From the NCBI GenBank assembly GCA_910585665.1, contig CAJUFI010000029.1, forward strand, positions 1 through 22,640: a stretch of 22,640 bases of DNA. Reading direction: 5' to 3'. Positions within the stretch are counted from its first letter, which is position 1, and each line of letters opens with the position of its first letter. Origin of the DNA: an uncultured Acetatifactor sp. Lineage in GTDB: Bacteria; Bacillota; Clostridia; Lachnospirales; Lachnospiraceae. The notes under the pieces are model-generated. The model searched no databases. It saw only the letters and a program-made list of their open reading frames with translations, and was not told where the DNA came from. The position numbers and the translations under genes were made by a program. Below are positions 1 through 5,207 of this stretch, piece by piece.

Positions 1-47
1 GCATATCTTGCCAAAAACAAAATTGTGTTATAAAATTATTTTAAGCA

Positions 48-139
48 TAAAAAAAATAGCCGTTGGGGAACGGCTGAAAGCATTAAATTATTAAATCAAT
101 AGCACAAAATATGTGAAGTATTTTTTAAATACTATCTTT
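48..139 (-). ncRNA. Candidate small RNA upstream of rep, minus strand
   Basis: The span is defined by a promoter and a terminator facing the same way with no open reading frame worth naming between them. On the minus strand, TTGACA (plus 169-174) and TAACAT (plus 146-151) are 17 bases apart. The transcript would start near 139 and end at the hairpin AGCCGTT-CCCC-AACGGCT (plus 58-75), which is followed by a run of eight T on the minus strand (plus 49-56). A second small hairpin (plus 117-133, AGTATTT/AAATACT) lies near the predicted 5' end. The RNA would be about 90 nt. It points away from rep, so any control of rep would act in trans or through promoter competition; function is unknown. Confidence 0.5.
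58..75 (-). terminator. Rho-independent terminator reading leftward
   Basis: A perfect 7-base-pair stem with a four-base loop (AGCCGTT / AACGGCT) is followed on the minus strand by A and then eight T (plus 49-56). The plus strand has no T run after the hairpin, so it terminates minus-strand transcripts only. Confidence 0.75.
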
Positions 140-145
140 ATATTT

Positions 146-174
146 ATGTTATTATAAAAATAAATAATTGTCAA
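146..174 (-). promoter_or_regulatory. Minus-strand sigma-A promoter upstream of rep
   Basis: TTGACA (consensus, plus 169-174) is separated by 17 bases from TAACAT (4 of 6, plus 146-151), both read on the minus strand. The AT-rich setting makes chance matches likelier, but the perfect -35 box and the matching downstream terminator support it. Confidence 0.5.
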
Positions 175-236
175 TAGATAAATTCTATCGAGTTTTAAAT
201 ATAGATTTAATGCCTTTTTATGCTTAATACAAAAAA

Positions 237-245
237 TAATATTAC
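237..245 (+). other. TAATATTAC nonanucleotide, candidate Rep nick site
   Basis: The nine bases are identical to the loop motif at which geminivirus and many other CRESS-DNA Reps nick (between the last T and the A). It ends 8 bases before the GTG of a Rep of matching architecture. No GC-rich stem flanks it, unlike the viral origins. In DNA this AT-rich such a 9-mer can arise by chance, so this is a candidate only. Confidence 0.35.
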
Positions 246-253
246 ATAGAAAG

Positions 254-1954
254 GTGGTCGATTTAATCGAAAAAAATAATATAATAAAAGCAAGGGTTTA
301 TAAAATAACCCAATATGAAAAGAATCCCGAAACTGGGGAAGATTATCATTTCAATGAGAATAATATAAAAAGTGCCGTAGAGCATAAAACAATAAAAAGA
401 TATGCGTGGATAGAACACAATAGAGATTATTTTTCACTTGAAGAAGAAGCAAGTGGAAAAGGAAAAGCAGGGGAATTAAAAGGAAAACACTGGCACGCTG
501 TTATAGATTGCCCTGGCTCTGTTGAATTACCTGTTGTTGCTAAATGGTTCGGTGTTCCCGAATTTCTTGTAGAAGTTGCTAAAGGTAAAGGTGCATTTTT
601 AGACTGCGTTGAATATCTGCCACATAGTAGCGAAAAGGAACAAGAAAAAGGTAAAACTTTATATGAAGATAATGAAGTTCACGCTAACTTTGACTGGCGA
701 AAAGAGTTGAATGAACGTGAAGAAAACAGGGCAAAATATGGCGGTGATTTAAGTCCTAAAAAAAGGATGGAATGGGATGTTTTCTATGATGGTAAAACAT
801 TAAAAGAATGTAAGGAAGAAAACAAACTGCTATATATGGAAAATATAGATAAGCTTAAAAAACATAGATTAACCTATATAGCTGACCATATGGAAGTTCC
901 TAAAAATCGTATAAATATATATATATGTGGTGGTGGCGGTGTTGGCAAAGACACGGCAAGTCGTGCTATTGCTAGATGCCTTTATCCTTACATAACAAGT
1001 GATGAAGATTTATTCTTTGAATTAGGCTGTGATAATGTAAGCTATGAAGGATATGACGCACAACCTGTTAATATCTTATCTGATTATAGAGCATATACAT
1101 TGCTTGATACATTCAAAGGGCGTGAAAATCTTTTCAAAGTGTTTGATAGCCACCCACACAATTCAAAAGTAAACGTTAAATTTAGCTCTGTAAAGCTTGT
1201 AAATACTGTTAATATAGTTAATAGTGTGCAAGACTATCAAGTGTTCCTTAATGGGCTTGCTGGCCACTATAAAGACAAAAAAGGCGTTGAACATAAAGCC
1301 GAAGATAAAGCACAAAGCTATAGAAGATTCCCTGTTATCATTGAACTTGAAGAAGATACAATTACAATATATGTTAATCAATATTTTATAAATAAAAGCA
1401 ATGACGCAACTGAATATAAAGTTTGGAAAAAGATGCGTGGAAACTTTGGGAAAATTAGAAAAGCGTTTGGCAATAATGAAGAAAAAGCCCGCTTTCTTGA
1501 AAATAAATTATTATCTGGTTTTGCTGAATTAGTTCAAGAAATTATGAAAAACGAACCACAAAAAACGGATGAAGAATTAGAAGAAATGTTCAAAGATTAT
1601 GGCGAAGAAATAACAGAAGAAGAAAGCCAAAAAGTAAAAGAAGAAATCGAAAAAATAGAAATAGATGATTGTGTATTTTATTATACAAAAAGTGGACTTT
1701 GTATTGACGATTGTATAATTCCTGAAAATTGTGTTGAAAAAAGAAGCGAAATATTTGATAAGTTTATTACTGAAAAAAAGAAAAGAGAAGAAGCAAAAAA
1801 ACAAAAAGCAAAAGAAGAAGAAAAGAAAAAGAACGCTTTAAAAGGTATTGACCTATACACATTTTTATATGGATTTGATGAAGATGTAGAAGAAAACAAA
1901 ACAGATGATTTAGACAAAGATTATGAAAATAACGAAGAAGATTTCTTTGGTTAA
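254..1954 (+). CDS. Replication initiator: HUH endonuclease fused to SF3 helicase (pCRESS-like Rep)
   Basis: This 566-residue protein probably starts rolling-circle replication of the element by nicking one strand and unwinding it. The N-terminal domain shows the HUH metal motif His-Trp-His at 79-81 and a Tyr-containing motif EYLPH at 120-124, aligned with the YLTH region of Rep_2 (pMV158-type) proteins; Tyr121 is the likely nucleophile. The C-terminal half is a superfamily 3 helicase: Walker A GGGGVGKD at 226-233, a Walker B-like segment NILSDYR at 273-279 after the GYDAQP motif, and motif C NTVNIVN at 317-323. This order matches CRESS-DNA virus Reps and bacterial pCRESS plasmid Reps. The tail (about 500-566) is charged and low in complexity. 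The start is uncertain: GTG 254 overlaps its own Shine-Dalgarno (AAAGGTGG), and no ATG follows for more than 150 codons. Strong A/T codon preference sets it apart from the chromosome. Confidence 0.85.
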   Translation: MVDLIEKNNIIKARVYKITQYEKNPETGEDYHFNENNIKSAVEHKTIKRYAWIEHNRDYFSLEEEASGKGKAGELKGKHWHAVIDCPGSVELPVVAKWFGVPEFLVEVAKGKGAFLDCVEYLPHSSEKEQEKGKTLYEDNEVHANFDWRKELNEREENRAKYGGDLSPKKRMEWDVFYDGKTLKECKEENKLLYMENIDKLKKHRLTYIADHMEVPKNRINIYICGGGGVGKDTASRAIARCLYPYITSDEDLFFELGCDNVSYEGYDAQPVNILSDYRAYTLLDTFKGRENLFKVFDSHPHNSKVNVKFSSVKLVNTVNIVNSVQDYQVFLNGLAGHYKDKKGVEHKAEDKAQSYRRFPVIIELEEDTITIYVNQYFINKSNDATEYKVWKKMRGNFGKIRKAFGNNEEKARFLENKLLSGFAELVQEIMKNEPQKTDEELEEMFKDYGEEITEEESQKVKEEIEKIEIDDCVFYYTKSGLCIDDCIIPENCVEKRSEIFDKFITEKKKREEAKKQKAKEEEKKKNALKGIDLYTFLYGFDEDVEENKTDDLDKDYENNEEDFFG

Positions 1955-1965
1955 ATAGATAAAAA

Positions 1966-2006
1966 AGCACATATGTTATAACTGGCATATGTGCTATTTT
2001 TTTTTA
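1966..2006 (+). terminator. Terminator after rep
   Basis: A perfect 10-base-pair stem (AGCACATATG at 1966-1975 with CATATGTGCT at 1986-1995) is followed by A and a T run. It begins 11 bases after the rep stop codon. The A run before the stem could also let it work on the minus strand. Confidence 0.85.
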
Positions 2007-2033
2007 TTCTTTTTTGATTGTAAAACTTATAAC

Positions 2034-2090
2034 AGGTATCGGGTTAGATAGATAAAAACGTAGTTTTTGTCTAACTAAACGCTGATACCT
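2034..2090. repeat. Long nested palindrome downstream of rep
   Basis: Three nested inverted segments share one centre: AGGTATC (2034-2040) with GATACCT (2084-2090), GTTAGA (2043-2048) with TCTAAC (2070-2075), and AAAAAC (2054-2059) with GTTTTT (2063-2068). It does not end in a T run and is not next to a stop codon, so it is a poor terminator. It could be a replication origin, a single-strand origin or a recombinase arm site. Confidence 0.6.
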
Positions 2091-2311
2091 TGATTTTTTA
2101 AAATTTATTTTATAAAATTAAGATATAAAGTTTATTGATATGATTATAACAATCATTCTAAAGTAAAAATAAAACCTAGTGTTTTCTAAAGTGAACGCCT
2201 TTTTCGGGAATGTTTAGGTAATAAAAAAACATTGTAAGTTTAGGAATTGATGTTAAACACATCTTTAAAAGTATAGATTAAAAACAGTATAGGATATAAC
2301 AAATCTTATTA
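2091..2311. other. Non-coding AT-rich gap between rep and the recombinase
   Basis: I see no reading frame of note here on either strand. The only structure found is a 7-base inverted repeat, AATGTTT (2209-2215) with AAACATT (2227-2233). Several TATA-like strings occur but none has a convincing -35 box. The gap ends in a good plus-strand terminator, which suggests that something is transcribed across it. Confidence 0.5.
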
Positions 2312-2342
2312 AACAACTGGCAAGAACATAGTTGTTTTTTTT
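2312..2342 (+). terminator. Orphan rho-independent terminator
   Basis: AACAACT (2312-2318) pairs with AGTTGTT (2330-2336) and runs into a tract of eight T. No coding gene ends just before it; the rep terminator is already at 1966-2006. It may end an unannotated RNA from the 2,000-2,310 gap. Confidence 0.7.
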
Positions 2343-2343
2343 A

Positions 2344-2469
2344 ATGGAAAAAATGGAAAACAAAACGCACGGAAAAGCGAAAAATACCAAATTAAAACAC
2401 AATGGGCAAGTGTATAAAAAGCCTACGGTCTTAACAAAAACAGTTCCCTATTTACGAGTAGGGGGCTGA
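2344..2469 (+). CDS. Possible 41-residue basic peptide upstream of the recombinase
   Basis: An ATG at 2344 opens 41 codons ending in TGA at 2467-2469; a second in-frame ATG lies at 2353. The product would be rich in Lys, Asn and Thr and end in YLRVGG. Small basic proteins beside tyrosine recombinases are often excision factors, but this one shows no recognisable helix-turn-helix and has no clear ribosome binding site. The ORF also begins on the edge of a terminator. I regard it as an unproven small ORF. Confidence 0.25.
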   Translation: MEKMENKTHGKAKNTKLKHNGQVYKKPTVLTKTVPYLRVGG

Positions 2470-2506
2470 TAAAAAACAAATTGTAACAAGAAAGGATGTG
2501 AAAGAA

Positions 2507-3448
2507 ATGGGAAGAAAAACATTAAATAATCAAATACAACATACGCTAACACAAAAAGCCCGTATTGGTGAAAGTAGGCACAAAGCAAAAGAAGAATTAA
2601 AACAAGAATACGCTCAAAGGGGTGAAAAAGTTCCTTTTGGAACTGCTATTGATGGAATACATAGCATAAAAACTTATGACGTTTACAGAGAACATTGTGA
2701 GCGTTTTGCTAGTTGGTGTATACAAGAAAAAGGTGTTAATAAATACACGAAATTAGAAGATATAAAGCAATATGCAACTGAATATTTAAAAGATAGAGAA
2801 GCACAAGGAAAAAGTTTGTATACTCTTAAAGCTGAACGTGCTGCACTCGGTAAACTTTATGGGGAACAAATAGAATGTAAGTTTGAAAACAAGAGAAGTT
2901 ATAAGGACGTGACACGTTCCAGAGGTGAAGCCAAAAGGGATGCGCATTTTTCAGAAGAAAAAAACGCCCCTTTAGTTGCCCTCTGCCGTGGCACTGGTGG
3001 ACGTAGGGAAGATATAGGAAAATTAACGCCTAATAGCTTTTTTACAGATAAAAACGGTAATATGTTTGTGCGTTTTGAGCAAAGCAAAGGCGGTCGTGAT
3101 AGGGTTTCTCCAGTGCTTCCAAAGTATCAAGAAGCAATCAAAGAACTAATAAGCACAAAAGCCCCCACTGAGTTATTATTTGATAAAATTCATAATGGCT
3201 GTGATGTCCACGGCTATCGTAGGGAATACGCACAAGAGTTATACCAAACTGTATGTAACGATAAAGAATTAAAGGCTGTATATGCTTCTCAATATGCCCC
3301 TAGAAGCGAGAAAAACATTAAAGGTGAATATTATATAGCACACGATAAAGAGCGTCCATTTAGAGGGCTTAGGGATAACATATATATCGTTAGTGAAGCA
3401 CTAGGACATAACCGCTTAGATGTATCAGTAAATCACTATTTGAAATAA
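2507..3448 (+). CDS. Tyrosine recombinase (element integrase)
   Basis: This protein of about 313 residues should integrate and excise the element at the tRNA-Leu site. Numbered from GTG 2498, the catalytic residues are all present: Arg169 in TGGRRED, Lys197 in QSKGG, His238 and Arg241 in VHGYR, His304 in ALGHNR, and nucleophile Tyr314 in NHYLK, only two residues from the C-terminus. Residues about 55-130 have the look of a core-binding SAM-like domain. I prefer ATG 2507 because AAAGG at 2491-2495 is 11 bases upstream, whereas GTG 2498 sits directly against it. The catalytic domain is compact and unlike the phage-lambda-length integrases. Low GC matches rep. A long hairpin follows the stop codon. 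Confidence 0.88.
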   Translation: MGRKTLNNQIQHTLTQKARIGESRHKAKEELKQEYAQRGEKVPFGTAIDGIHSIKTYDVYREHCERFASWCIQEKGVNKYTKLEDIKQYATEYLKDREAQGKSLYTLKAERAALGKLYGEQIECKFENKRSYKDVTRSRGEAKRDAHFSEEKNAPLVALCRGTGGRREDIGKLTPNSFFTDKNGNMFVRFEQSKGGRDRVSPVLPKYQEAIKELISTKAPTELLFDKIHNGCDVHGYRREYAQELYQTVCNDKELKAVYASQYAPRSEKNIKGEYYIAHDKERPFRGLRDNIYIVSEALGHNRLDVSVNHYLK

Positions 3449-3455
3449 CGTAAAT

Positions 3456-3534
3456 AAAAAGTCAAGATGTAAAAGGAAGATTTTTTCAAACATCATTTTG
3501 TTTGGAAAAATACTCTTTTACGTCTTTACTTTTT
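3456..3534 (+). terminator. 79-base imperfect palindrome after the recombinase; probable terminator
   Basis: Outer arms AAAAAGT (3456-3462) and ACTTTTT (3528-3534) enclose further paired segments: GTAAAAG with CTTTTAC and CAAAC with GTTTG. It starts 7 bases after the integrase stop and ends in a T run, so it can terminate in either direction. It is far longer than a terminator needs to be. Confidence 0.65.
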
Positions 3535-3555
3535 GCCAGTCTAAAAACACAATTG

Positions 3556-3591
3556 AAAAAGGGGGATAACCATTCTTTTTGGTTATTCCCC
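3556..3591 (-). terminator. Terminator of the repressor gene, minus strand
   Basis: On the minus strand GGGGAATAACC and GGTTATCCCCC (plus 3581-3591 and 3561-3571) form a stem followed by five T (plus 3556-3560). It lies right after the stop codon of the minus-strand helix-turn-helix gene. Confidence 0.8.
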
Positions 3592-3595
3592 TTGA

Positions 3596-3811
3596 TTACG
3601 CCTTTTTATTGTCTGTAAATCTTACAATATCGTTGGGCGTGCAATCCAAAATGTTGCATAGCTTTTCAAGTGTAAGAAGTGTTATATTGTTATTCTTTTT
3701 CAAGGTATCCAGTGTCTTGTTATCAATTCCAGACTTGAGTAATTTGTATTGCGTAATACCTTTTTCGTCCATTGTCTGCCATAATGGGCTAAAGTCAATA
3801 ATAACAATCAC
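3596..3811 (-). CDS. Small Cro/C1-type (HTH_26-like) transcriptional regulator
   Basis: The 71-residue protein is essentially one helix-turn-helix domain. After DFSPLWQTM it reads EKGITQYKLLK, then the recognition-helix region DNKTLDTLKKN, then ITLLTLEKLCNILDC, the pattern of the Cro/C1 HTH_26 family. Such proteins repress promoters of mobile elements. It diverges from the gene at 3924, and two inverted repeats lie in the shared promoter region, so it probably controls both. The start is odd: the only usual start codon, GTG 3811, overlaps the Shine-Dalgarno GGGAGGTG; family members usually begin just before the DFSPLW-like segment, where only ATT codons stand. Initiation at an ATT codon is possible. 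Confidence 0.8.
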   Translation of the reverse strand: MIVIIDFSPLWQTMDEKGITQYKLLKSGIDNKTLDTLKKNNNITLLTLEKLCNILDCTPNDIVRFTDNKKA

Positions 3812-3836
3812 CTCCCGCTTTGTCGGTTCTGATAAT

Positions 3837-3860
3837 ATTTTAGCGGTGAATTGCTAAAAT
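3837..3860. promoter_or_regulatory. Inverted repeat 1, likely operator
   Basis: ATTTTAGC (3837-3844) and GCTAAAAT (3853-3860) are perfect complements separated by 8 bases. It lies between the divergent repressor and the gene at 3924, closest to the repressor. Confidence 0.55.
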
Positions 3861-3861
3861 C

Positions 3862-3887
3862 CATATTGTGAATATCTCCACAATATG
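3862..3887. promoter_or_regulatory. Inverted repeat 2, likely operator over the rightward promoter
   Basis: CATATTGTG (3862-3870) and CACAATATG (3879-3887) are perfect 9-base arms separated by 8 bases. The arms differ from those of the first repeat but the spacing is the same. It overlaps the TTGTGA box of the predicted rightward promoter, so a bound protein would block it. Confidence 0.6.
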
Positions 3888-3894
3888 CTATGCT
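3866..3894 (+). promoter_or_regulatory. Candidate promoter for the gene at 3924
   Basis: TTGTGA (3866-3871) and TATGCT (3889-3894) are 17 bases apart; each box matches consensus at four positions. A transcript would begin near 3901, about 23 bases before the start codon. Confidence 0.45.
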
Positions 3895-3923
3895 ATTCAA
3901 AAGACAAATAGAAAGGGGAACAT

Positions 3924-4253
3924 ATGAACAAGTTTGTAAACAAGTTAATACGGAACTATTTGGGGGCTTTTATGGATAGGAGCAGGGATAAGATTGCTCT
4001 ATCGGATAAAATCTATCAAAAAGACGCAAAAGATTCTTGGGAACTTGAAGAACGGTATAACTCTTTGGAACTAGACAAAAAGGAACGGATAATCATTAAT
4101 GACTATATCGCTTGCTTAATGACTAGGGAACATAGAATGGCTGATATATCATATATGGCTGGTGTGGGTGATACTGTAAAGTTTCTCAATGGAATTGGCT
4201 TGCTAAAAGGTTCAAATAACAAGGTAGTTAAAAAACGCTTAAAAAAGTTATAG
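3924..4253 (+). CDS. Small protein of unknown function, resembling DUF6809 proteins
   Basis: The protein has 109 residues and is mostly charged and helical, with no membrane segment or signal peptide. The middle and C-terminal pattern (LELDKKERIIINDYIACLMTRE, then a GVGDTVKFLNGIGLL segment) recalls the short DUF6809 proteins often found beside Cro/C1 regulators in Clostridia mobile elements, whose function is not known. ATG 3924 has AGAAAGGGG 4 to 12 bases upstream. The gene faces away from the repressor and shares its operator region, so it is probably repressed with it. It is the last gene before the right end and is followed by a strong terminator. The family match is from memory of the pattern. 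Confidence 0.6.
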   Translation: MNKFVNKLIRNYLGAFMDRSRDKIALSDKIYQKDAKDSWELEERYNSLELDKKERIIINDYIACLMTREHRMADISYMAGVGDTVKFLNGIGLLKGSNNKVVKKRLKKL

Positions 4254-4255
4254 TA

Positions 4256-4335
4256 AAATTGCACAAAAAAAGCACTGTTTTTAGCTTGTTTAAGGCTCTG
4301 AACGGTGCTTTTTTATGCTAATTTTTGTGCAATTT
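4256..4335 (+). terminator. Two nested hairpins; terminator after the 109-residue gene
   Basis: The inner stem GCACTGTT (4261 on, after an A run at 4265-4270) pairs with AACGGTGC and is followed by six T (4309-4315), a standard terminator. Around it a perfect 14-base outer repeat, AAATTGCACAAAAA (4256-4269) with TTTTTGTGCAATTT (4322-4335), extends the structure to 80 bases. The outer arms are not needed for termination. Confidence 0.7.
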
Positions 4336-4348
4336 GACGAATGATTCT

Positions 4349-4414
4349 GTAGGATTATTTTTAAAATCGTTTGATTGGTGTTGATACTTCAAACAAAAAT
4401 AAAAATCATTCTAC
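4349..4414. repeat. Long inverted repeat near the right end
   Basis: GTAGGATTATTTTTA (4349-4363) pairs with TAAAAATCATTCTAC (4400-4414) with two mismatches, and GTTTGA (4369-4374) pairs with TCAAAC (4389-4394) inside it. No T run follows. It lies about 165 bases from the attachment site, a plausible place for recombinase arm sites or an origin. Confidence 0.55.
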
Positions 4415-4426
4415 CGAAAAACCGCC

Positions 4427-4455
4427 TTGTCTTTATAGCCCATGTGTGCTATAAT
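4427..4455 (+). promoter_or_regulatory. Strong outward-facing promoter near the right end
   Basis: TTGTCT (4427-4432) is 17 bases from a perfect TATAAT (4450-4455) with an extended TG (TGCTATAAT). No open reading frame follows before the chromosome. Transcription would start near 4462, cross the attachment site and stop at the tRNA terminator (4638-4670). It could be a tRNA-type promoter or one that acts only after circularisation. Confidence 0.7.
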
Positions 4456-4514
4456 CTTATGTGTTAGAAAGCTGTATCTTCTGACTAGATTTGAAAGCAT
4501 AGTATAAAAGAAGT

Positions 4515-4558
4515 GCGGAAAATCAAGGATTCTACAAGGCACGGAACACGCTAGATTT
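4515..4558 (+). other. Degenerate tRNA-Leu 5'-half-like sequence inside the element end
   Basis: The stretch starts with GCGGAAA, able to pair at six of seven positions with the acceptor 3' strand TATCCGC at 4621-4627. It contains GGCA and ends in CACGCTAGATTT, as in a tRNA-Leu(UAG) D-arm and anticodon 5' stem, but the D-arm in between is disrupted. CTAGA at 4551-4555 could pair with TCTGG at 4586-4590. It may be a decayed 5' half or an attachment-site mimic. Confidence 0.35.
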
Positions 4559-4575
4559 TAAAAATTAAGAGATTA

Positions 4576-4628
4576 AGATTTAGGTTCTGGTGTCCCCCGA
4601 CGTGCAGGTTCAAGTCCTGTTATCCGCA
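4576..4628 (+). other. 3' half of tRNA-Leu(UAG): right attachment site (attR)
   Basis: The sequence begins in the anticodon loop (TTTAGGT, anticodon TAG at 4581-4583) and continues through the 3' anticodon stem TCTGG, the variable arm, the T-arm (GCAGG, loop TTCAAGT, CCTGT at 4604-4620) and the acceptor strand TATCCGC plus A. The proper 5' half is not joined to it. The base composition changes at this point and the tRNA terminator follows. This is what remains when an element integrates in the anticodon loop; the intact tRNA should lie at the other end, outside the window. Confidence 0.8.
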
Positions 4629-4637
4629 GAAGCAAAA

Positions 4638-4670
4638 GCCGTTCGGTGCAGGCGCATCGGACGGCTTTTT
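4638..4670 (+). terminator. Terminator of the tRNA-Leu(UAG) gene
   Basis: A 12-base-pair stem (4638-4649 with 4654-4665, including two G-T pairs) with an AGGC loop is followed by five T. It starts 10 bases after the tRNA end and marks chromosomal DNA. Confidence 0.85.
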
Positions 4671-4688
4671 GAGGGCGGATTCGCGGGG

Positions 4689-5207
4689 CTATGTCCCGCT
4701 GTCCGCGGAGGGCAAGGGCTGCAGCGCCATATAGGAATTGTGGTATTCCCTGCGGTAGGTGACGTCCTCATCGAACCAGGCGGGGGGAAGGAATGCCTCT
4801 GCGGCTTCCCGGCTGCCGAATTCCACTTCCGCTATGGTCAGCGGCGCGAAGGGCGGGTCGAAGATGTCCAGCTCAATGGTCAGGGAATAGTCCGAGGGCG
4901 GGCAGGACAAGCCCGACGTTTTCAGAAAGCGGGGATGGGGCAGAGGGATGAGGTAACGTTTTTTGGAGATAATCCGTCCGTCCGCTTTGCCGCGCAGATG
5001 GTAGTAAGCATCGCTGCTCAGCGGCAGGTTGCTCTCCTCCCTGGCCATCATGCCGTCGCCTTTGTAGGTCAGATAGTATTCCTCGTCTTCTTTGCGGACG
5101 CGCACTACGGGCGAAGTGTTCAGGTAGGCCTGTTCGATGTGGCGGAAAGGGTAGCTGTCCAGGTCGGCAGGCAGTTCTCTGACGGTGAATTTGCGTTCTA
5201 TTTCCAT
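4689..5207 (-). CDS. CYTH-domain protein (triphosphate tunnel metalloenzyme family)
   Basis: The 172-residue protein begins with MEIERKF, the EIERK signature of CYTH proteins, which bind a triphosphate and metal ions in a beta-barrel tunnel. Other barrel strands fit: RVRKEDEEYYLTYKG with basic substrate-binding residues, then LTIELDIFD and IAEVEFGS with the acidic metal ligands. Bacterial members include inorganic triphosphatases and adenylate cyclases; the substrate here cannot be told. I start at ATG 5207 because AAAGGA lies about 10 bases upstream; an in-frame ATG at 5240 would place that ribosome site inside the gene. It diverges from the DJ-1 gene and has its own promoter at 5365-5393. 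Confidence 0.88.
   Translation of the reverse strand: MEIERKFTVRELPADLDSYPFRHIEQAYLNTSPVVRVRKEDEEYYLTYKGDGMMAREESNLPLSSDAYYHLRGKADGRIISKKRYLIPLPHPRFLKTSGLSCPPSDYSLTIELDIFDPPFAPLTIAEVEFGSREAAEAFLPPAWFDEDVTYRREYHNSYMALQPLPSADSGT

Larger units (their letters stand above)
1..4628. mobile_element. Right part of a tRNA-Leu-integrated element with an HUH-SF3 Rep and a tyrosine recombinase
   Basis: The stretch is strongly AT-rich, in sharp contrast to the GC-rich chromosome that begins at the tRNA-Leu fragment. It carries a replication initiator, a tyrosine recombinase, a small Cro/C1-type repressor and a short gene of unknown function. Its right border falls inside a tRNA-Leu gene, the classic target of tyrosine recombinases. 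No conjugation, capsid or resistance gene is visible here, and the left end lies outside the window. I infer an integrated plasmid-like element that can replicate by rolling circle after excision. Integration and cargo beyond the left edge cannot be judged. Confidence 0.85.

Noticed and set aside
254..1954. The Rep as a phage-type primase-helicase
   Set aside because: The HUH motif HWH and the Tyr motif EYLPH come before the helicase domain in the order of rolling-circle Reps, and no zinc ribbon or TOPRIM is present.
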